Source of the DNA: JBASEY01 sp964404285
GTDB lineage: Bacteria; CSSED10-310
DNA length: 64,000 nt
Direction: 5' to 3'
NCBI GenBank assembly: GCA_964404285.1
Contig: CAYOJK010000012.1
Coordinates: 1-64,000, forward strand
Part shown: positions 1 to 8,489 of the stretch, one piece after another
Numbering within the stretch: the first letter of the stretch is position 1
Layout: each line of letters starts with the position of its first letter
Made by a program: the position numbers and the translations under genes
Notes under the pieces: generated by a model
Database searches by the model: none
The model's input: only the letters and a program-made list of their open reading frames with translations
Told to the model about the DNA's origin: nothing

Positions 1-26
1 TTCAACCCTATTTAGGAGGTAATAGA

Positions 27-518
27 ATGGGAACACGTGGTATATCAATTATAAAAATGGATGTCGATGAGCTCATCGCACTATTGAACAAAGCATTTGC
101 CGATGAATGGCTGGCCTATTACCAATATTGGATCGGCGCCAAAGTCGTTGTCGGTCCGATGAAAAATGCTCTGATCGAAGAACTGTTGGAACATGCTGCC
201 GACGAACTGCGGCATGCCGACATGGTGGCGGAACGAATCCTACAACTCGGCGGCACACCGCTACTTGAACCCCAGGAATGGTACAAACATACCAATTGCG
301 GGTATCTTACCCCCAGCGATTTCAACATCAAAAAAATCCTGGAACAAAACATCTTAGGCGAACAGTGTGCTATCGAGGTCTACAATCGAATACTCGAAAT
401 CACCCGCGACACGGATCCGATCACCTATAACATAGCTCTTGAGATTCTTCAGGATGAGGTTGAACACGAAGAAGACCTGCAGGCATTGGAAGAAGACCTG
501 AAGATAATGCGAAAATAA
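27..518 (+). CDS. Dps-like ferritin (DPSL/bacterioferritin-type diiron protein)
   Basis: Four-helix-bundle ferritin-like protein of 163 aa, likely cytoplasmic, that would bind two irons and use peroxide or oxygen to oxidise and store iron. A full set of diiron ligands is visible: Glu27, Glu60-x-x-His63, Glu112 and Glu144-x-x-His147. Cys91 and Cys114 (two residues after Glu112) match my recollection of the cysteine pair of Dps-like (DPSL, thioferritin) proteins, which separates it from ordinary bacterioferritin; no haem-binding Met is obvious. The ATG at 27 is chosen because AGGAGGT at 14-20 sits six bases upstream; an internal ATG at 58 has no such site. It stands alone, convergent with the next gene. 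The diiron ferritin call is firm; the DPSL subfamily is an inference from the cysteines. Confidence 0.85.
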   Translation: MGTRGISIIKMDVDELIALLNKAFADEWLAYYQYWIGAKVVVGPMKNALIEELLEHAADELRHADMVAERILQLGGTPLLEPQEWYKHTNCGYLTPSDFNIKKILEQNILGEQCAIEVYNRILEITRDTDPITYNIALEILQDEVEHEEDLQALEEDLKIMRK

Positions 519-525
519 AATCGAC

Positions 526-548
526 GCGTTTCAACGGCTCTGAAACGC
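526..548. terminator. Bidirectional hairpin terminator
   Basis: A perfect 8-bp stem (GCGTTTCA / TGAAACGC) with a 7-nt loop lies between two convergent genes and overlaps the stop codon of the minus-strand gene. On the minus strand it is followed by a T-rich run (ATTTTATTTT), so it could end transcription from both sides. Seen in sequence; termination is inferred. Confidence 0.55.
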
Positions 549-2030
549 TTCCTCGATATCCATTATAAAAACCAGAGTTCCCGGGCGAGTGGGTATGACA
601 GGTTCCGAATTCCGGTAAACACCGACTTGTCCCGGCAGTAAGTTCATGTACTCAGTCCAATATTCACGCCTCTGCCCTCGACTTAAATCCATTAAAGGCG
701 CAAGGTGACAACGTCGGTGCGCCTGAAGATTAAACACATTGTCCCTTTTATCCGGAATGTTGATATCGATCGCCCCTATCCTGTCCGGTATGTTGTAAAC
801 GTCTATCCGACCACCTGCTTTCAGATGAAAACAATAGTGATCCAACGTCGACAATATATATTCGGTCACTGTGCCGGCACGACGAAAATCCCGTTGAAAT
901 CCCCATTGTCCCACAATCCACAAACAACAGATTACGATCACAACTGGTAATTTACATGAGTATTTCCCATAGAAAAGTGGCGCCAGCGCGAATGCTACGG
1001 CTACGCTGCCCAGATAATAGTACCGAGGCGGTAAAATATCCGCTTCAAGATAAGGCACGACAAGGACAAGAATCACTAAAGAAACCAGCAATATCCAGAG
1101 AGCAATGAAATAGTTTTGAAGAGATGATCGTTGTTTAAAAGCCAGACTGATCAAAACAAGGGTTATGATGACCGTCCCAATGGGAAAAACGTGAGAGATT
1201 TTAAGGATATCAGGGGGGAGCGGAAAAAAATGTGCAGCAGGATAATCGATCAGTAATTTTTTTATCGGACCATTTATTATAGCGCTGACAGACATGTTTT
1301 GAAGAAGATTCAGGCCATAGCCGCCGACTCCGCTGTAAAGGGCATATCGACCGATAAGATAGATACCCCCGATGCCGCTCAGCGTTGATATCAACATAAT
1401 CCCTTGTCGAAGCAATTGTTTTTTAGCGCCCCAAATACATGCGACACCGATAATTATCGGTATCAAAGCAAAAGCTGTTTCTTTGGACAAAAGAGCCAAA
1501 CAAAAACATACGGAACCACTGACAAGAGATTTTCTAGTTCCATCACCTTGATAGAAATTAAACAACATGTGGAACGCGCTAAGCATAAAGAACAGATAGA
1601 TAACTTCGACTTGGCCCGTGATATAGCAAACTGATTGAACAGCGGCAGGGTGTAACAAAAACAGCCAACCGGCTGCTATCGCAGTGCCTGGTGGCATATT
1701 TAGATTGTGTCTTGCTATTCGTGAAACAAGAAGCGCATTTGCTGCATGAAACCCGATACTGACGCAGCGATATCCGGGTATAAACACACCGAACAACAGG
1801 TATTCAACATATCCAATAAAAATAGCCAGTGGTCTGATCCAGAAATACCCGCTTCGAGGGTTCAATAAATGCCCGATTGTTTGTTTGATGGCGCTGTCAT
1901 ACCACAAAAAAGTGACGAAATCATCGAATATCGGCCGCGTATCGAGCTGATATACAAACAGGAAAAACGAAGCGAGAAAAAACGTTACGGTGTGAAACCT
2001 GTTTGATTTTTTGTCTGTTTTATCAATCAC
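531..2030 (-). CDS. Polytopic GT-C-type membrane glycosyltransferase (TMTC/PMT-like)
   Basis: Integral membrane protein of 499 aa with about ten to twelve hydrophobic segments. It resembles the GT-C proteins related to eukaryotic TMTC and PMT mannosyltransferases: an early acidic FDDF loop (about residue 35), an FLLHPAAVQS segment and a LLSKETAF segment are typical of that group. Such proteins move sugars from polyprenyl-phosphate donors to acceptors on the outer face of the inner membrane. The reading frame can be extended to a TTG at 2048, but the GTG at 2030 is preferred because AGGAG at 2039-2043 sits eight bases before it. It is divergent from the GT9 and radical SAM genes and may belong to the same surface-glycan group. 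Donor and acceptor are unknown. Confidence 0.65.
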   Translation of the reverse strand: MIDKTDKKSNRFHTVTFFLASFFLFVYQLDTRPIFDDFVTFLWYDSAIKQTIGHLLNPRSGYFWIRPLAIFIGYVEYLLFGVFIPGYRCVSIGFHAANALLVSRIARHNLNMPPGTAIAAGWLFLLHPAAVQSVCYITGQVEVIYLFFMLSAFHMLFNFYQGDGTRKSLVSGSVCFCLALLSKETAFALIPIIIGVACIWGAKKQLLRQGIMLISTLSGIGGIYLIGRYALYSGVGGYGLNLLQNMSVSAIINGPIKKLLIDYPAAHFFPLPPDILKISHVFPIGTVIITLVLISLAFKQRSSLQNYFIALWILLVSLVILVLVVPYLEADILPPRYYYLGSVAVAFALAPLFYGKYSCKLPVVIVICCLWIVGQWGFQRDFRRAGTVTEYILSTLDHYCFHLKAGGRIDVYNIPDRIGAIDINIPDKRDNVFNLQAHRRCHLAPLMDLSRGQRREYWTEYMNLLPGQVGVYRNSEPVIPTRPGTLVFIMDIEEAFQSR

Positions 2031-2113
2031 GTTGTCAGCTCCTGTCAATAACTTAACAAAACAACCTTCGTAAAACCATTATAAATCGCTTTCACAAATC
2101 CCTTAACGACGTA

Positions 2114-2142
2114 TTGACAAGCAGGTTTATCCACTTAACAAT
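2114..2142 (+). promoter_or_regulatory. Possible sigma70 promoter for the GT9/radical SAM operon
   Basis: Perfect -35 TTGACA (2114-2119), 17-bp spacer and a weak -10 AACAAT (2137-2142), about 70 bases before the GT9 start. The -10 matches the consensus at four of six positions, so this is only a candidate. Confidence 0.35.
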
Positions 2143-2211
2143 CAAGAAAAAGTGGACACTCTTTACCGATCACATTATGATTGTCCCGAGGTTTTTAAGT
2201 GAGGCGAATAA

Positions 2212-3315
2212 ATGATGTTTAAAGCATCTTCAGAAAGTATATTGAAACATGTCAATTATGACACCGTCGCCGGTGAAGATACCCGACGAGTTCAAGCGCC
2301 GCTTGTAATGCGTTTCGGCGCAATGGGTGACATGATCCTGACCACGCCGTTGTTACGGGCTCTGGCTGAACGCTATGGGCAGCCGTGCGAGGTTGTCGGG
2401 CGAGGTGAAATCGTTGGCGATATTTTTGCCAATCTCCCATTCGTCTGGTCTATACGTTCAATCGAAAGCAATAAGACACCATACATGTTCAATCATCCTA
2501 AAAAAATGCTGGTGAAATGGCTGCAGCAACGCACTCAAAGCCCGGTTTACCTGGTGCAATCCGACCTGTTGAGCCACATGACATTGAAGCGAGCCGGGTT
2601 AACAGCGGAAGCGTCCGACCTGACAATTGAACGACGTATTAATGAACATGTCGTGGATCACATGGCACGATTAGGTGGATTTGTCGATGCAAACGGTAAT
2701 GTCGACCCATGCTACAATCGCGGAACAGAACTGCGTATCTCGCAACAAGAATCGGATCATTTGTTAAAATGGATGGAACGCCTACGGTTTGACGGGCGTG
2801 ATATCATCGTGATTCAGCCCGGATTCAGGAAATGCATGAGAAAGCGACGGCGGATCAGTAAAGGAAAATTTTGGCCAGAAATACGCTGGATACGCTTGAT
2901 CAGAGAAATACTGAATATCGCTTATGACAAGCGCGTTATCATCATTGGGTCTATGGCGGAAAAACCTTTGACCAATTATATTGCCGATCAAGTAAATGAT
3001 CATCGCGTCACCGATATCGCCGGCCAAAACCTCCGTCCGATTCTTGCTCTGCTAAATCATGCCCATAGTCTGATCAGCCTCGATACCGGACCTGCTCATG
3101 CCGCTGCAGCATTGAACTGCCCACTCGTCGTACTGTTCGGGAAAACGGACCCTAGAGTGAATTGTCCTGTCAGTCGAGGTTCGCCCGTCATTATTCTGAC
3201 GGGGCCTGCCGACGCGATTATTGAGGATGAGGAACCCGGCTGGGCACGTCATCATGATATCGAAGCCATTACCGTCGACGATGTTTTACATGCCTGGGCT
3301 GATAATCTGCTATGA
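2212..3315 (+). CDS. Glycosyltransferase family 9 (heptosyltransferase-like)
   Basis: GT-B fold enzyme of 367 aa from the ADP-heptose:LPS heptosyltransferase family (GT9). The N-terminal domain begins with RFGAMGDMILTTPLLRAL (about residues 36-52), the family's acceptor-side signature. The C-terminal donor domain shows VIQPGF, IIIGSMAEK and the SLDTGPAHAAAAL block followed by LFGKTDP, all typical of GT9. It would add a heptose or similar sugar to an LPS core or other surface glycan at the cytoplasmic face of the inner membrane. Two ATGs (2212, 2215) are possible starts; GAGGCG lies just upstream. Its last codon overlaps the next gene by four bases (ATGA), so the two are translationally coupled. 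Exact sugar unknown. Confidence 0.85.
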   Translation: MMFKASSESILKHVNYDTVAGEDTRRVQAPLVMRFGAMGDMILTTPLLRALAERYGQPCEVVGRGEIVGDIFANLPFVWSIRSIESNKTPYMFNHPKKMLVKWLQQRTQSPVYLVQSDLLSHMTLKRAGLTAEASDLTIERRINEHVVDHMARLGGFVDANGNVDPCYNRGTELRISQQESDHLLKWMERLRFDGRDIIVIQPGFRKCMRKRRRISKGKFWPEIRWIRLIREILNIAYDKRVIIIGSMAEKPLTNYIADQVNDHRVTDIAGQNLRPILALLNHAHSLISLDTGPAHAAAALNCPLVVLFGKTDPRVNCPVSRGSPVIILTGPADAIIEDEEPGWARHHDIEAITVDDVLHAWADNLL

Positions 3316-4877
3316 CCACAAAGACATCAAAAAGAATAACCTTTCTCACGCCTACTCCACCCGATATCAGCGCATTCGGTGTGCGCGCTCTCTCCGCATG
3401 GCTTAAACAAAAAGGGTATCAGGTAACCTGTATCTTTTTACCCGGCGGAATCGAAAACCTACGCCACTCCGGAACCTATACCTACCACTACTCCGACCAT
3501 GTCCTGAAAGATATCCTGGATATTGTCGCCGAGTCTGATATCGCCGCATTCTCTTTTTTCTCTCAATACCGCGACAGAGCCCTCCAACTGACTCAAGCCA
3601 TAAAAGAAAAACTGGGTATTTTCACTATCTGGGGTGGTATCCACTCAGAAGTCTATCCGGAAGATGGGCTGACACATGCTGATGCTGTGTGTATCAGTGA
3701 AGGTGAAACCGTTCTGGAGCAACTGCTGGAACTAGACGACCTCAAACATCTTGATACCACCGCTATTCCCGGGTTATTGACCCGCCAACACCCTCGATCC
3801 ACCGATACTTTGCCATGCATGGAAAACCTGGACACTTTGCCATGGGTGGATATGGGGCCTGGCGATCATTTTCTACTGGATCCGATCAAAGACCAAATTG
3901 TTCCGATGACAGTGGATCGAATGAAAAAGGCGCTTCCACTTATGCCGGGTCCCAATCATTCCGCTGTCAAAGTATTCCGGTTGATGACCTCCCGCGGATG
4001 CCCCCACCACTGCACGTATTGCGCCAATCATATCAAGGCAAAGCTCTACCCCGGTAAACATTATCTACGGTTTCGCAGCCCTGAACATGTTATCGGCGAA
4101 ATCAAAAACATCATCGAAATCTATCCTTTTATCGAAAGCATTCATTTTTTTGACGACGTGTTTACCGCAATGAATCCCCCGGATTTGAAGTTGCTTTGTC
4201 ACCGAATGAAAACAGAAATCAAGCTGCCGTGGTATGCGCAGGTCAGCCCATCGATTTTGACGCGAGAACAATTGGAAATGTTTATCGATAGCGGCCTGGT
4301 TTTTATCGAAATGGGTATTCAGACCGGCAGCAGCAGGATACGCACGATGTATCGTCGACCTGAAACCAATGAAACAATATTACGAAGCGCCAATTTAATA
4401 CATGAATACAAAGATAAACTTTTAAAACCACATTATCACGTTATCCTGGACAACCCTTGGGAAACCCGTGACGATGTTCGTGATACCATTGATTTACTGA
4501 CACGTATCCCCGGCAAATTCATGCTTTGCCTGGCGTCTTTGACATTTTATCCCGGTACTGAGTTGGCCGATGCTGCTGTTAAAGAAGGTTTTTTGACTGA
4601 TATTGAAAAACAAGTATATCGAAAACCTTTTTTTGTGCCTAAAGGTCGATATTTAAATTATTTAATCTATTTAACGGATATAACGTGGATTCCCCGCGGC
4701 CTTATCCGTTTTCTGGGTAATAAACCGGCAATTGTGCTGGACAGACCCTTTTTTGACCCGTTTTTTGACCTGTGTCGCCGAATAACCAATAAGCTGCGGT
4801 TGATTGGAAAAGGACTTAGTGCGCTGACCAAAGGGCAATGGCACAGGATACGTAATTATTTTCGACGAATACGCTGA
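3312..4877 (+). CDS. B12-binding radical SAM enzyme
   Basis: Protein of 521 aa with an N-terminal cobalamin-binding domain (about 8-150) and a radical SAM core whose cluster motif is Cys230-xxx-Cys234-xx-Cys237 in a SRGCPHHCTYC context. It should bind a 4Fe-4S cluster, SAM and cobalamin; members of this architecture commonly methylate or rearrange unactivated carbons in lipids, hopanoids and secondary metabolites. The C-terminal 100 residues are basic and hydrophobic, suggesting membrane contact. Start ATG overlaps the GT9 stop by four bases, so glycan or lipid modification is a fair guess from context. It is a paralogue in architecture of the enzyme at 23116. Substrate not identifiable. Confidence 0.85.
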   Translation: MTTKTSKRITFLTPTPPDISAFGVRALSAWLKQKGYQVTCIFLPGGIENLRHSGTYTYHYSDHVLKDILDIVAESDIAAFSFFSQYRDRALQLTQAIKEKLGIFTIWGGIHSEVYPEDGLTHADAVCISEGETVLEQLLELDDLKHLDTTAIPGLLTRQHPRSTDTLPCMENLDTLPWVDMGPGDHFLLDPIKDQIVPMTVDRMKKALPLMPGPNHSAVKVFRLMTSRGCPHHCTYCANHIKAKLYPGKHYLRFRSPEHVIGEIKNIIEIYPFIESIHFFDDVFTAMNPPDLKLLCHRMKTEIKLPWYAQVSPSILTREQLEMFIDSGLVFIEMGIQTGSSRIRTMYRRPETNETILRSANLIHEYKDKLLKPHYHVILDNPWETRDDVRDTIDLLTRIPGKFMLCLASLTFYPGTELADAAVKEGFLTDIEKQVYRKPFFVPKGRYLNYLIYLTDITWIPRGLIRFLGNKPAIVLDRPFFDPFFDLCRRITNKLRLIGKGLSALTKGQWHRIRNYFRRIR

Positions 4878-4893
4878 AACTCAACCGACAGAA

Positions 4894-6366
4894 TCACTTA
4901 GAGCTATTCGAATGACTTTCGTCAGAAACAGCCTGTAACTCAATCCAAAAACGACTTCCTTCACCAACTTCCGATATTAGGCCAAAAGATCCCATCATTC
5001 GTTGAACACCTCGTTTGACAATAGCCAAACCCAAACCATTACCAGGATACTCTTCGCGACTGTGTAACCGTTGAAAAACCTGGAATATGCGATCATGATA
5101 CTCAGGCGCAATACCTATACCATTATCGATAACCCACAATTTGACACTTTCGTTCTTCGTTTCCGCCCTTAGAACAACGTGGGGTCTGACACCAGGCCTA
5201 GAAAATTTGATGGCATTCAACAACAGGTTCTGAATAACGTAAAACAGTGTGGTTGAATGCGCCAACACACGTGGCATCGGCCTTTCGATAATAACATCTG
5301 CGTTTGCTTCACGGATAATCGTATCAAGTTGCAGCAAGACTTCACTGCAAATTTGCGAAAGTCCCACAGGCTCCAGATCAAAAACCTTTCTAGCAAGCCG
5401 ACTATACTCCAATATACCCTTGACCAATACATTCGTGCGTTGTATTCGATGCACAATTCCTTCCATGTCGCCGGCCAACTCTTCATTACTCTGAAAAACC
5501 CTTTGTCTGATGGTTTCAATTGACTCCTGTATACTTTGTAGCGGAGCCTGTAAATCATGGCTGATCGTACCCGCAAGAAAAGTAGCCTCTTGATTCAACT
5601 GATCGATCTCATCTGCCTGATACTGTATCTTGTCTTCCAAATCGTCAATTTGCCGCTCTAACATTCGATCAAGTGTCGCCCTTTCTGTGATATCTCGAAT
5701 GACTGCAAAGATTTTCCAACTCCCCTGAGATTCTATCAATTTAGCATGTATTTCAACAGTTTTGATTATTCCTTCACCGGTAAGAATACGAAACTGATTT
5801 AAAAGACTATGATCCGCTTGGAGTTTGTGAATTATATCCGGAAACCAAAGCTTTTCGTTCGCTTCCAGTATGTCCATCGGAGTCAGACGCATCAATTCCT
5901 CATCCGAGCGTCCAAGAATCAAACTCGCTTGCTTGTTTACCCTGACTATAGGCCCCAAAGAACCATTCGCATCCATTTCACTGACTACAATTCCATCGTT
6001 GATCGAATTGAATAACTGTCGGTAATACAGTTCAGCTTCCGATTGAAAAATAGTCAGCTCGGCTAATTTCTGTGATTGAGAAGCATTTTGTTCTTCATAT
6101 TTTTTGAGTTTCTGTCTCTGATACAAAAGAATATATAAAACAATCCCCAGTAGAAGCAGATCAGTTGTAACCCCAAACATCATCAATGGAGTGGATAGCT
6201 GTTGTTTCAGATTCTGACGGATAAAATCAAGGTCCAAATCGGTGATAACCCGAACATCACCTGCCGTTAGGTCTGAGCTTGTCTCGCTCCCCGAAATCCT
6301 TATCCCTATGACGAGTAATAAAATCAAAATGAATAGTATTCTAAGAAGCGGTATGCGTTGTTTCAT
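4894..6366 (-). CDS. Membrane-bound PAS sensor histidine kinase
   Basis: Two-component sensor kinase of 490 aa. Two membrane helices (about 7-23 and 60-82) enclose a short ~35-residue periplasmic loop, too small for a usual sensor domain. A coiled stretch, a PAS domain (about 113-228) and a second coiled coil follow. The H-box has His270 (TISHDLQAPL), then the HATPase domain with N-box LLLNAIKFS, DNGIGI and GNGLGLAI. The kinase core is intact. No response regulator lies next to it, so its partner is elsewhere. It is transcribed away from the LysW-like operon and shares a 233-bp intergenic region with it. Signal unknown; the PAS domain may sense an internal cue. Confidence 0.85.
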   Translation of the reverse strand: MKQRIPLLRILFILILLLVIGIRISGSETSSDLTAGDVRVITDLDLDFIRQNLKQQLSTPLMMFGVTTDLLLLGIVLYILLYQRQKLKKYEEQNASQSQKLAELTIFQSEAELYYRQLFNSINDGIVVSEMDANGSLGPIVRVNKQASLILGRSDEELMRLTPMDILEANEKLWFPDIIHKLQADHSLLNQFRILTGEGIIKTVEIHAKLIESQGSWKIFAVIRDITERATLDRMLERQIDDLEDKIQYQADEIDQLNQEATFLAGTISHDLQAPLQSIQESIETIRQRVFQSNEELAGDMEGIVHRIQRTNVLVKGILEYSRLARKVFDLEPVGLSQICSEVLLQLDTIIREANADVIIERPMPRVLAHSTTLFYVIQNLLLNAIKFSRPGVRPHVVLRAETKNESVKLWVIDNGIGIAPEYHDRIFQVFQRLHSREEYPGNGLGLAIVKRGVQRMMGSFGLISEVGEGSRFWIELQAVSDESHSNSSK

Positions 6367-6523
6367 AACATCTTTACCCTAATTAACCTTTACTTGATAT
6401 TAAGTCTAGCATAGACACTCCTATTCGACAAATGAAAAGATAGTTGCCCACTAAAAAAACCTTAAAACAGGCTCTGCTAAAGCACATATTTGAGTCAAAT
6501 TGAAAAAACAAGTCTTTTCTCTG

Positions 6524-6553
6524 TTGACTTGATTTTGATGCTTTGCCTAAAAT
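6524..6553 (+). promoter_or_regulatory. Sigma70-type promoter of the LysW-like operon
   Basis: TTGACT (6524-6529, five of six consensus bases), 18-bp spacer, TAAAAT (6548-6553, five of six). It lies about 47 bases before the LysW-like start and would serve the five-gene run to 12368. Seen in sequence; activity inferred. Confidence 0.5.
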
Positions 6554-6599
6554 CGTTTTGTTGATGGATTTTGTTTTTGTGTAGAGGAGGAGTTGTTAC

Positions 6600-6749
6600 A
6601 TGGGAATCTGTCCAGAATGCCACTCAACAATCCTGGATGAAGGTTTTGACATCGGCGAAATTATTGAATGTCCTGAATGCGGTGTCGAATTGGAAGTTGT
6701 TGGAGTGGACCCATTGGATTTAGAAGTCTACGAAGAAGAAGAAAAGTAG
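6600..6749 (+). CDS. LysW-like zinc-binding mini-protein (putative amino-group carrier)
   Basis: Acidic protein of 49 aa, too short to stand out in a simple ORF scan. It closely follows the LysW pattern: Cys4-Pro-Glu-Cys7, then Cys24-Pro-Glu-Cys27-Gly, then ELEVVGVDPL (30-39), the hallmark of the amino-group carrier proteins of lysine/arginine synthesis in Thermus and of some Streptomyces antibiotics. The four cysteines should hold a zinc ion. Known carriers end in EDWGE, whose terminal Glu is the attachment site; this one ends YEEEEK, so the usual attachment residue is not at the terminus. Strong SD GAGGAGGAG (6584-6592) is seven bases upstream. First gene of a five-gene run with an ATP-grasp ligase at the far end. 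Carrier function is an inference; it could be a structural zinc protein. Confidence 0.75.
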   Translation: MGICPECHSTILDEGFDIGEIIECPECGVELEVVGVDPLDLEVYEEEEK

Positions 6750-6752
6750 ACA

Positions 6753-8441
6753 GTGTTAACAGACCTGGCTTTTGAAAGTGACCTTCGAGGATTATTTCGC
6801 TTTCGTTACATCAGTGGTAGGATGCCGTACCGGGCGGCTGCAGAACAACTTTTGCGTTTCGACGGTACGGTTTTTTTGTTGACCGGATTTTATGTGCCGG
6901 ACGCACATATCATTGAAAATGATGGACTGTCAGGCTCATGGCTCTTGTTCCATACCCTGAAATCCCTGGGTAGAAACGTTATCATACCTACCGATTCCTG
7001 GTCTTATCCAGTGTTCAAACAAATTTTTCCTGCCACCACTCTTGTCACATATCCCGGTGATTATAACGGAACTTATCCTGACTGGGCAGCAACTACGCTT
7101 GAACACAATTTCACCGACACTATCATTGCCATTGAACGACCCGGCCCTGATTCCGGTGGAGTATTCCGGAATATAAAAGGCGTTGATATCAGTCCTTATT
7201 GTGCTGGAATCGAGCATTTTTGGTCTTCGACCGCCTTTAAAATCGCTATTGGAGACGGGGGAAACGAACTGGGTATGGGCAAATTAGCTGACATGCTAGA
7301 TGATGGCAGACCTGTCTGTTCGATCGGGGCGGATATCACGTTGCTGGGAAGCACATCTGATTTTGCGACCTGGTGCTTGGTCGCTGCCCTGGAGATTATT
7401 ACAGGCAGACAATTCCTGCCGGATTTTCAAGATTTGCGCCAATTTCTACAAAGGCTTTCCGATATCGGAATCGTTGATGGAATAACCGGTAAACCGGATA
7501 TCTCTATCGACAGTTACACCATCGACATCATCCAAAAACGGTATCGGAAAATTCAACAGGCATCAAAACACCTTAAAACAGCCACAGAAATCATCGATAC
7601 TACTTTCGTAGATAACAGAAAAACACAAACGGTACCGATTATTCACGTCGATCCTGGCTACAACGCTGAAAATGACACCCTTTATCTGGATGGATATCTT
7701 TTGCTTGACAGCCAATTGGAAAAGCTCAAATACCACTTTAAAGAGTCAGGGCTACCGACAATTGAATCTTGGCCGACCATTTTATCCCGCCCAGATCTCG
7801 ACACGTGTCCGTGGCTATATGTTCCGGGATGGACCCGAGATCTGCTGGAACAACCAAATGGTCGCCGCACGTCTCAAATTACCGATACCGATCGATGGGT
7901 TCGAAGATTGTTTGTTGCTGGACCTTGGCGCCTCTATCAAACGCCCGATCTGGCCATGGGATGGTCCAATGATTCAGACCTGGCCAAGCTACCGGAAACC
8001 GTTCCTGAGACCAACCCCTGGCAATCAATTATTCGAGCTATTCCGAGCGCTTGCCTGGACAAGGAACTATCAATATCGCATCTTATTGAAATTGCTGAAG
8101 AACTACGTGGCACACCCTACCTGTGGGGCGGTCGAAGTATCGATGGCCTGGATTGCTCCGGCATGACTCAACATATATTTTTAAAGCTGGGTATCATGTT
8201 GCCCCGTAACTCGAGAGTTCAACGAAAATGCGGTTGCCGTATTCCTTTACGTGACCTGTCTGCCGGTGATTTGATTTTCGCGGTTGGAAAAATCAACAAT
8301 TTGCATCATGTCGCCATCGCCCTGCCTGACGGAGTTCAACATGCCTGCCTGACCGAAAAACAGGTAATCCTGGAATCGACAGCCAATTTTCAGAGCCGAT
8401 ATCGTATCATTGCGATCCGCCGAATTTCATCCTTTGCATAA
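6753..8441 (+). CDS. D-glutamate cyclase (DUF4392)-NlpC/P60 fusion
   Basis: Protein of 562 aa with two recognisable parts. Residues about 35-240 match DUF4392/D-glutamate cyclase: GFYVPDA followed by an ENDGLSG loop (55-61), IERPGPDSGG (127-136) and IGDGGNELGMGK (166-177). Family members turn D-glutamate into 5-oxo-D-proline. Residues about 445-558 are an NlpC/P60 cysteine peptidase: PYLWGG, catalytic Cys468 in LDCSGM and His519 in LHHVAI; these enzymes often cut gamma-D-Glu-meso-diaminopimelate bonds. The ~200 residues between include a possible SH3-like part (340-410). No signal peptide is visible, so it probably acts in the cytoplasm. GTG start three bases after the LysW-like stop implies coupling. 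The fusion suggests release and capping of D-Glu from peptides, but the substrate is not proven. Confidence 0.75.
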   Translation: MLTDLAFESDLRGLFRFRYISGRMPYRAAAEQLLRFDGTVFLLTGFYVPDAHIIENDGLSGSWLLFHTLKSLGRNVIIPTDSWSYPVFKQIFPATTLVTYPGDYNGTYPDWAATTLEHNFTDTIIAIERPGPDSGGVFRNIKGVDISPYCAGIEHFWSSTAFKIAIGDGGNELGMGKLADMLDDGRPVCSIGADITLLGSTSDFATWCLVAALEIITGRQFLPDFQDLRQFLQRLSDIGIVDGITGKPDISIDSYTIDIIQKRYRKIQQASKHLKTATEIIDTTFVDNRKTQTVPIIHVDPGYNAENDTLYLDGYLLLDSQLEKLKYHFKESGLPTIESWPTILSRPDLDTCPWLYVPGWTRDLLEQPNGRRTSQITDTDRWVRRLFVAGPWRLYQTPDLAMGWSNDSDLAKLPETVPETNPWQSIIRAIPSACLDKELSISHLIEIAEELRGTPYLWGGRSIDGLDCSGMTQHIFLKLGIMLPRNSRVQRKCGCRIPLRDLSAGDLIFAVGKINNLHHVAIALPDGVQHACLTEKQVILESTANFQSRYRIIAIRRISSFA

Positions 8442-8489
8442 TCTGATCGATATCAGCACAATAAAGGCGTGTCGATGGAGATTTAACAC

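Noticed and set aside
1404..1634. Short + strand frame inside the GT-C gene (531-2030)
   Set aside because: Opposite-strand shadow in a hydrophobic coding region, no SD or homology.
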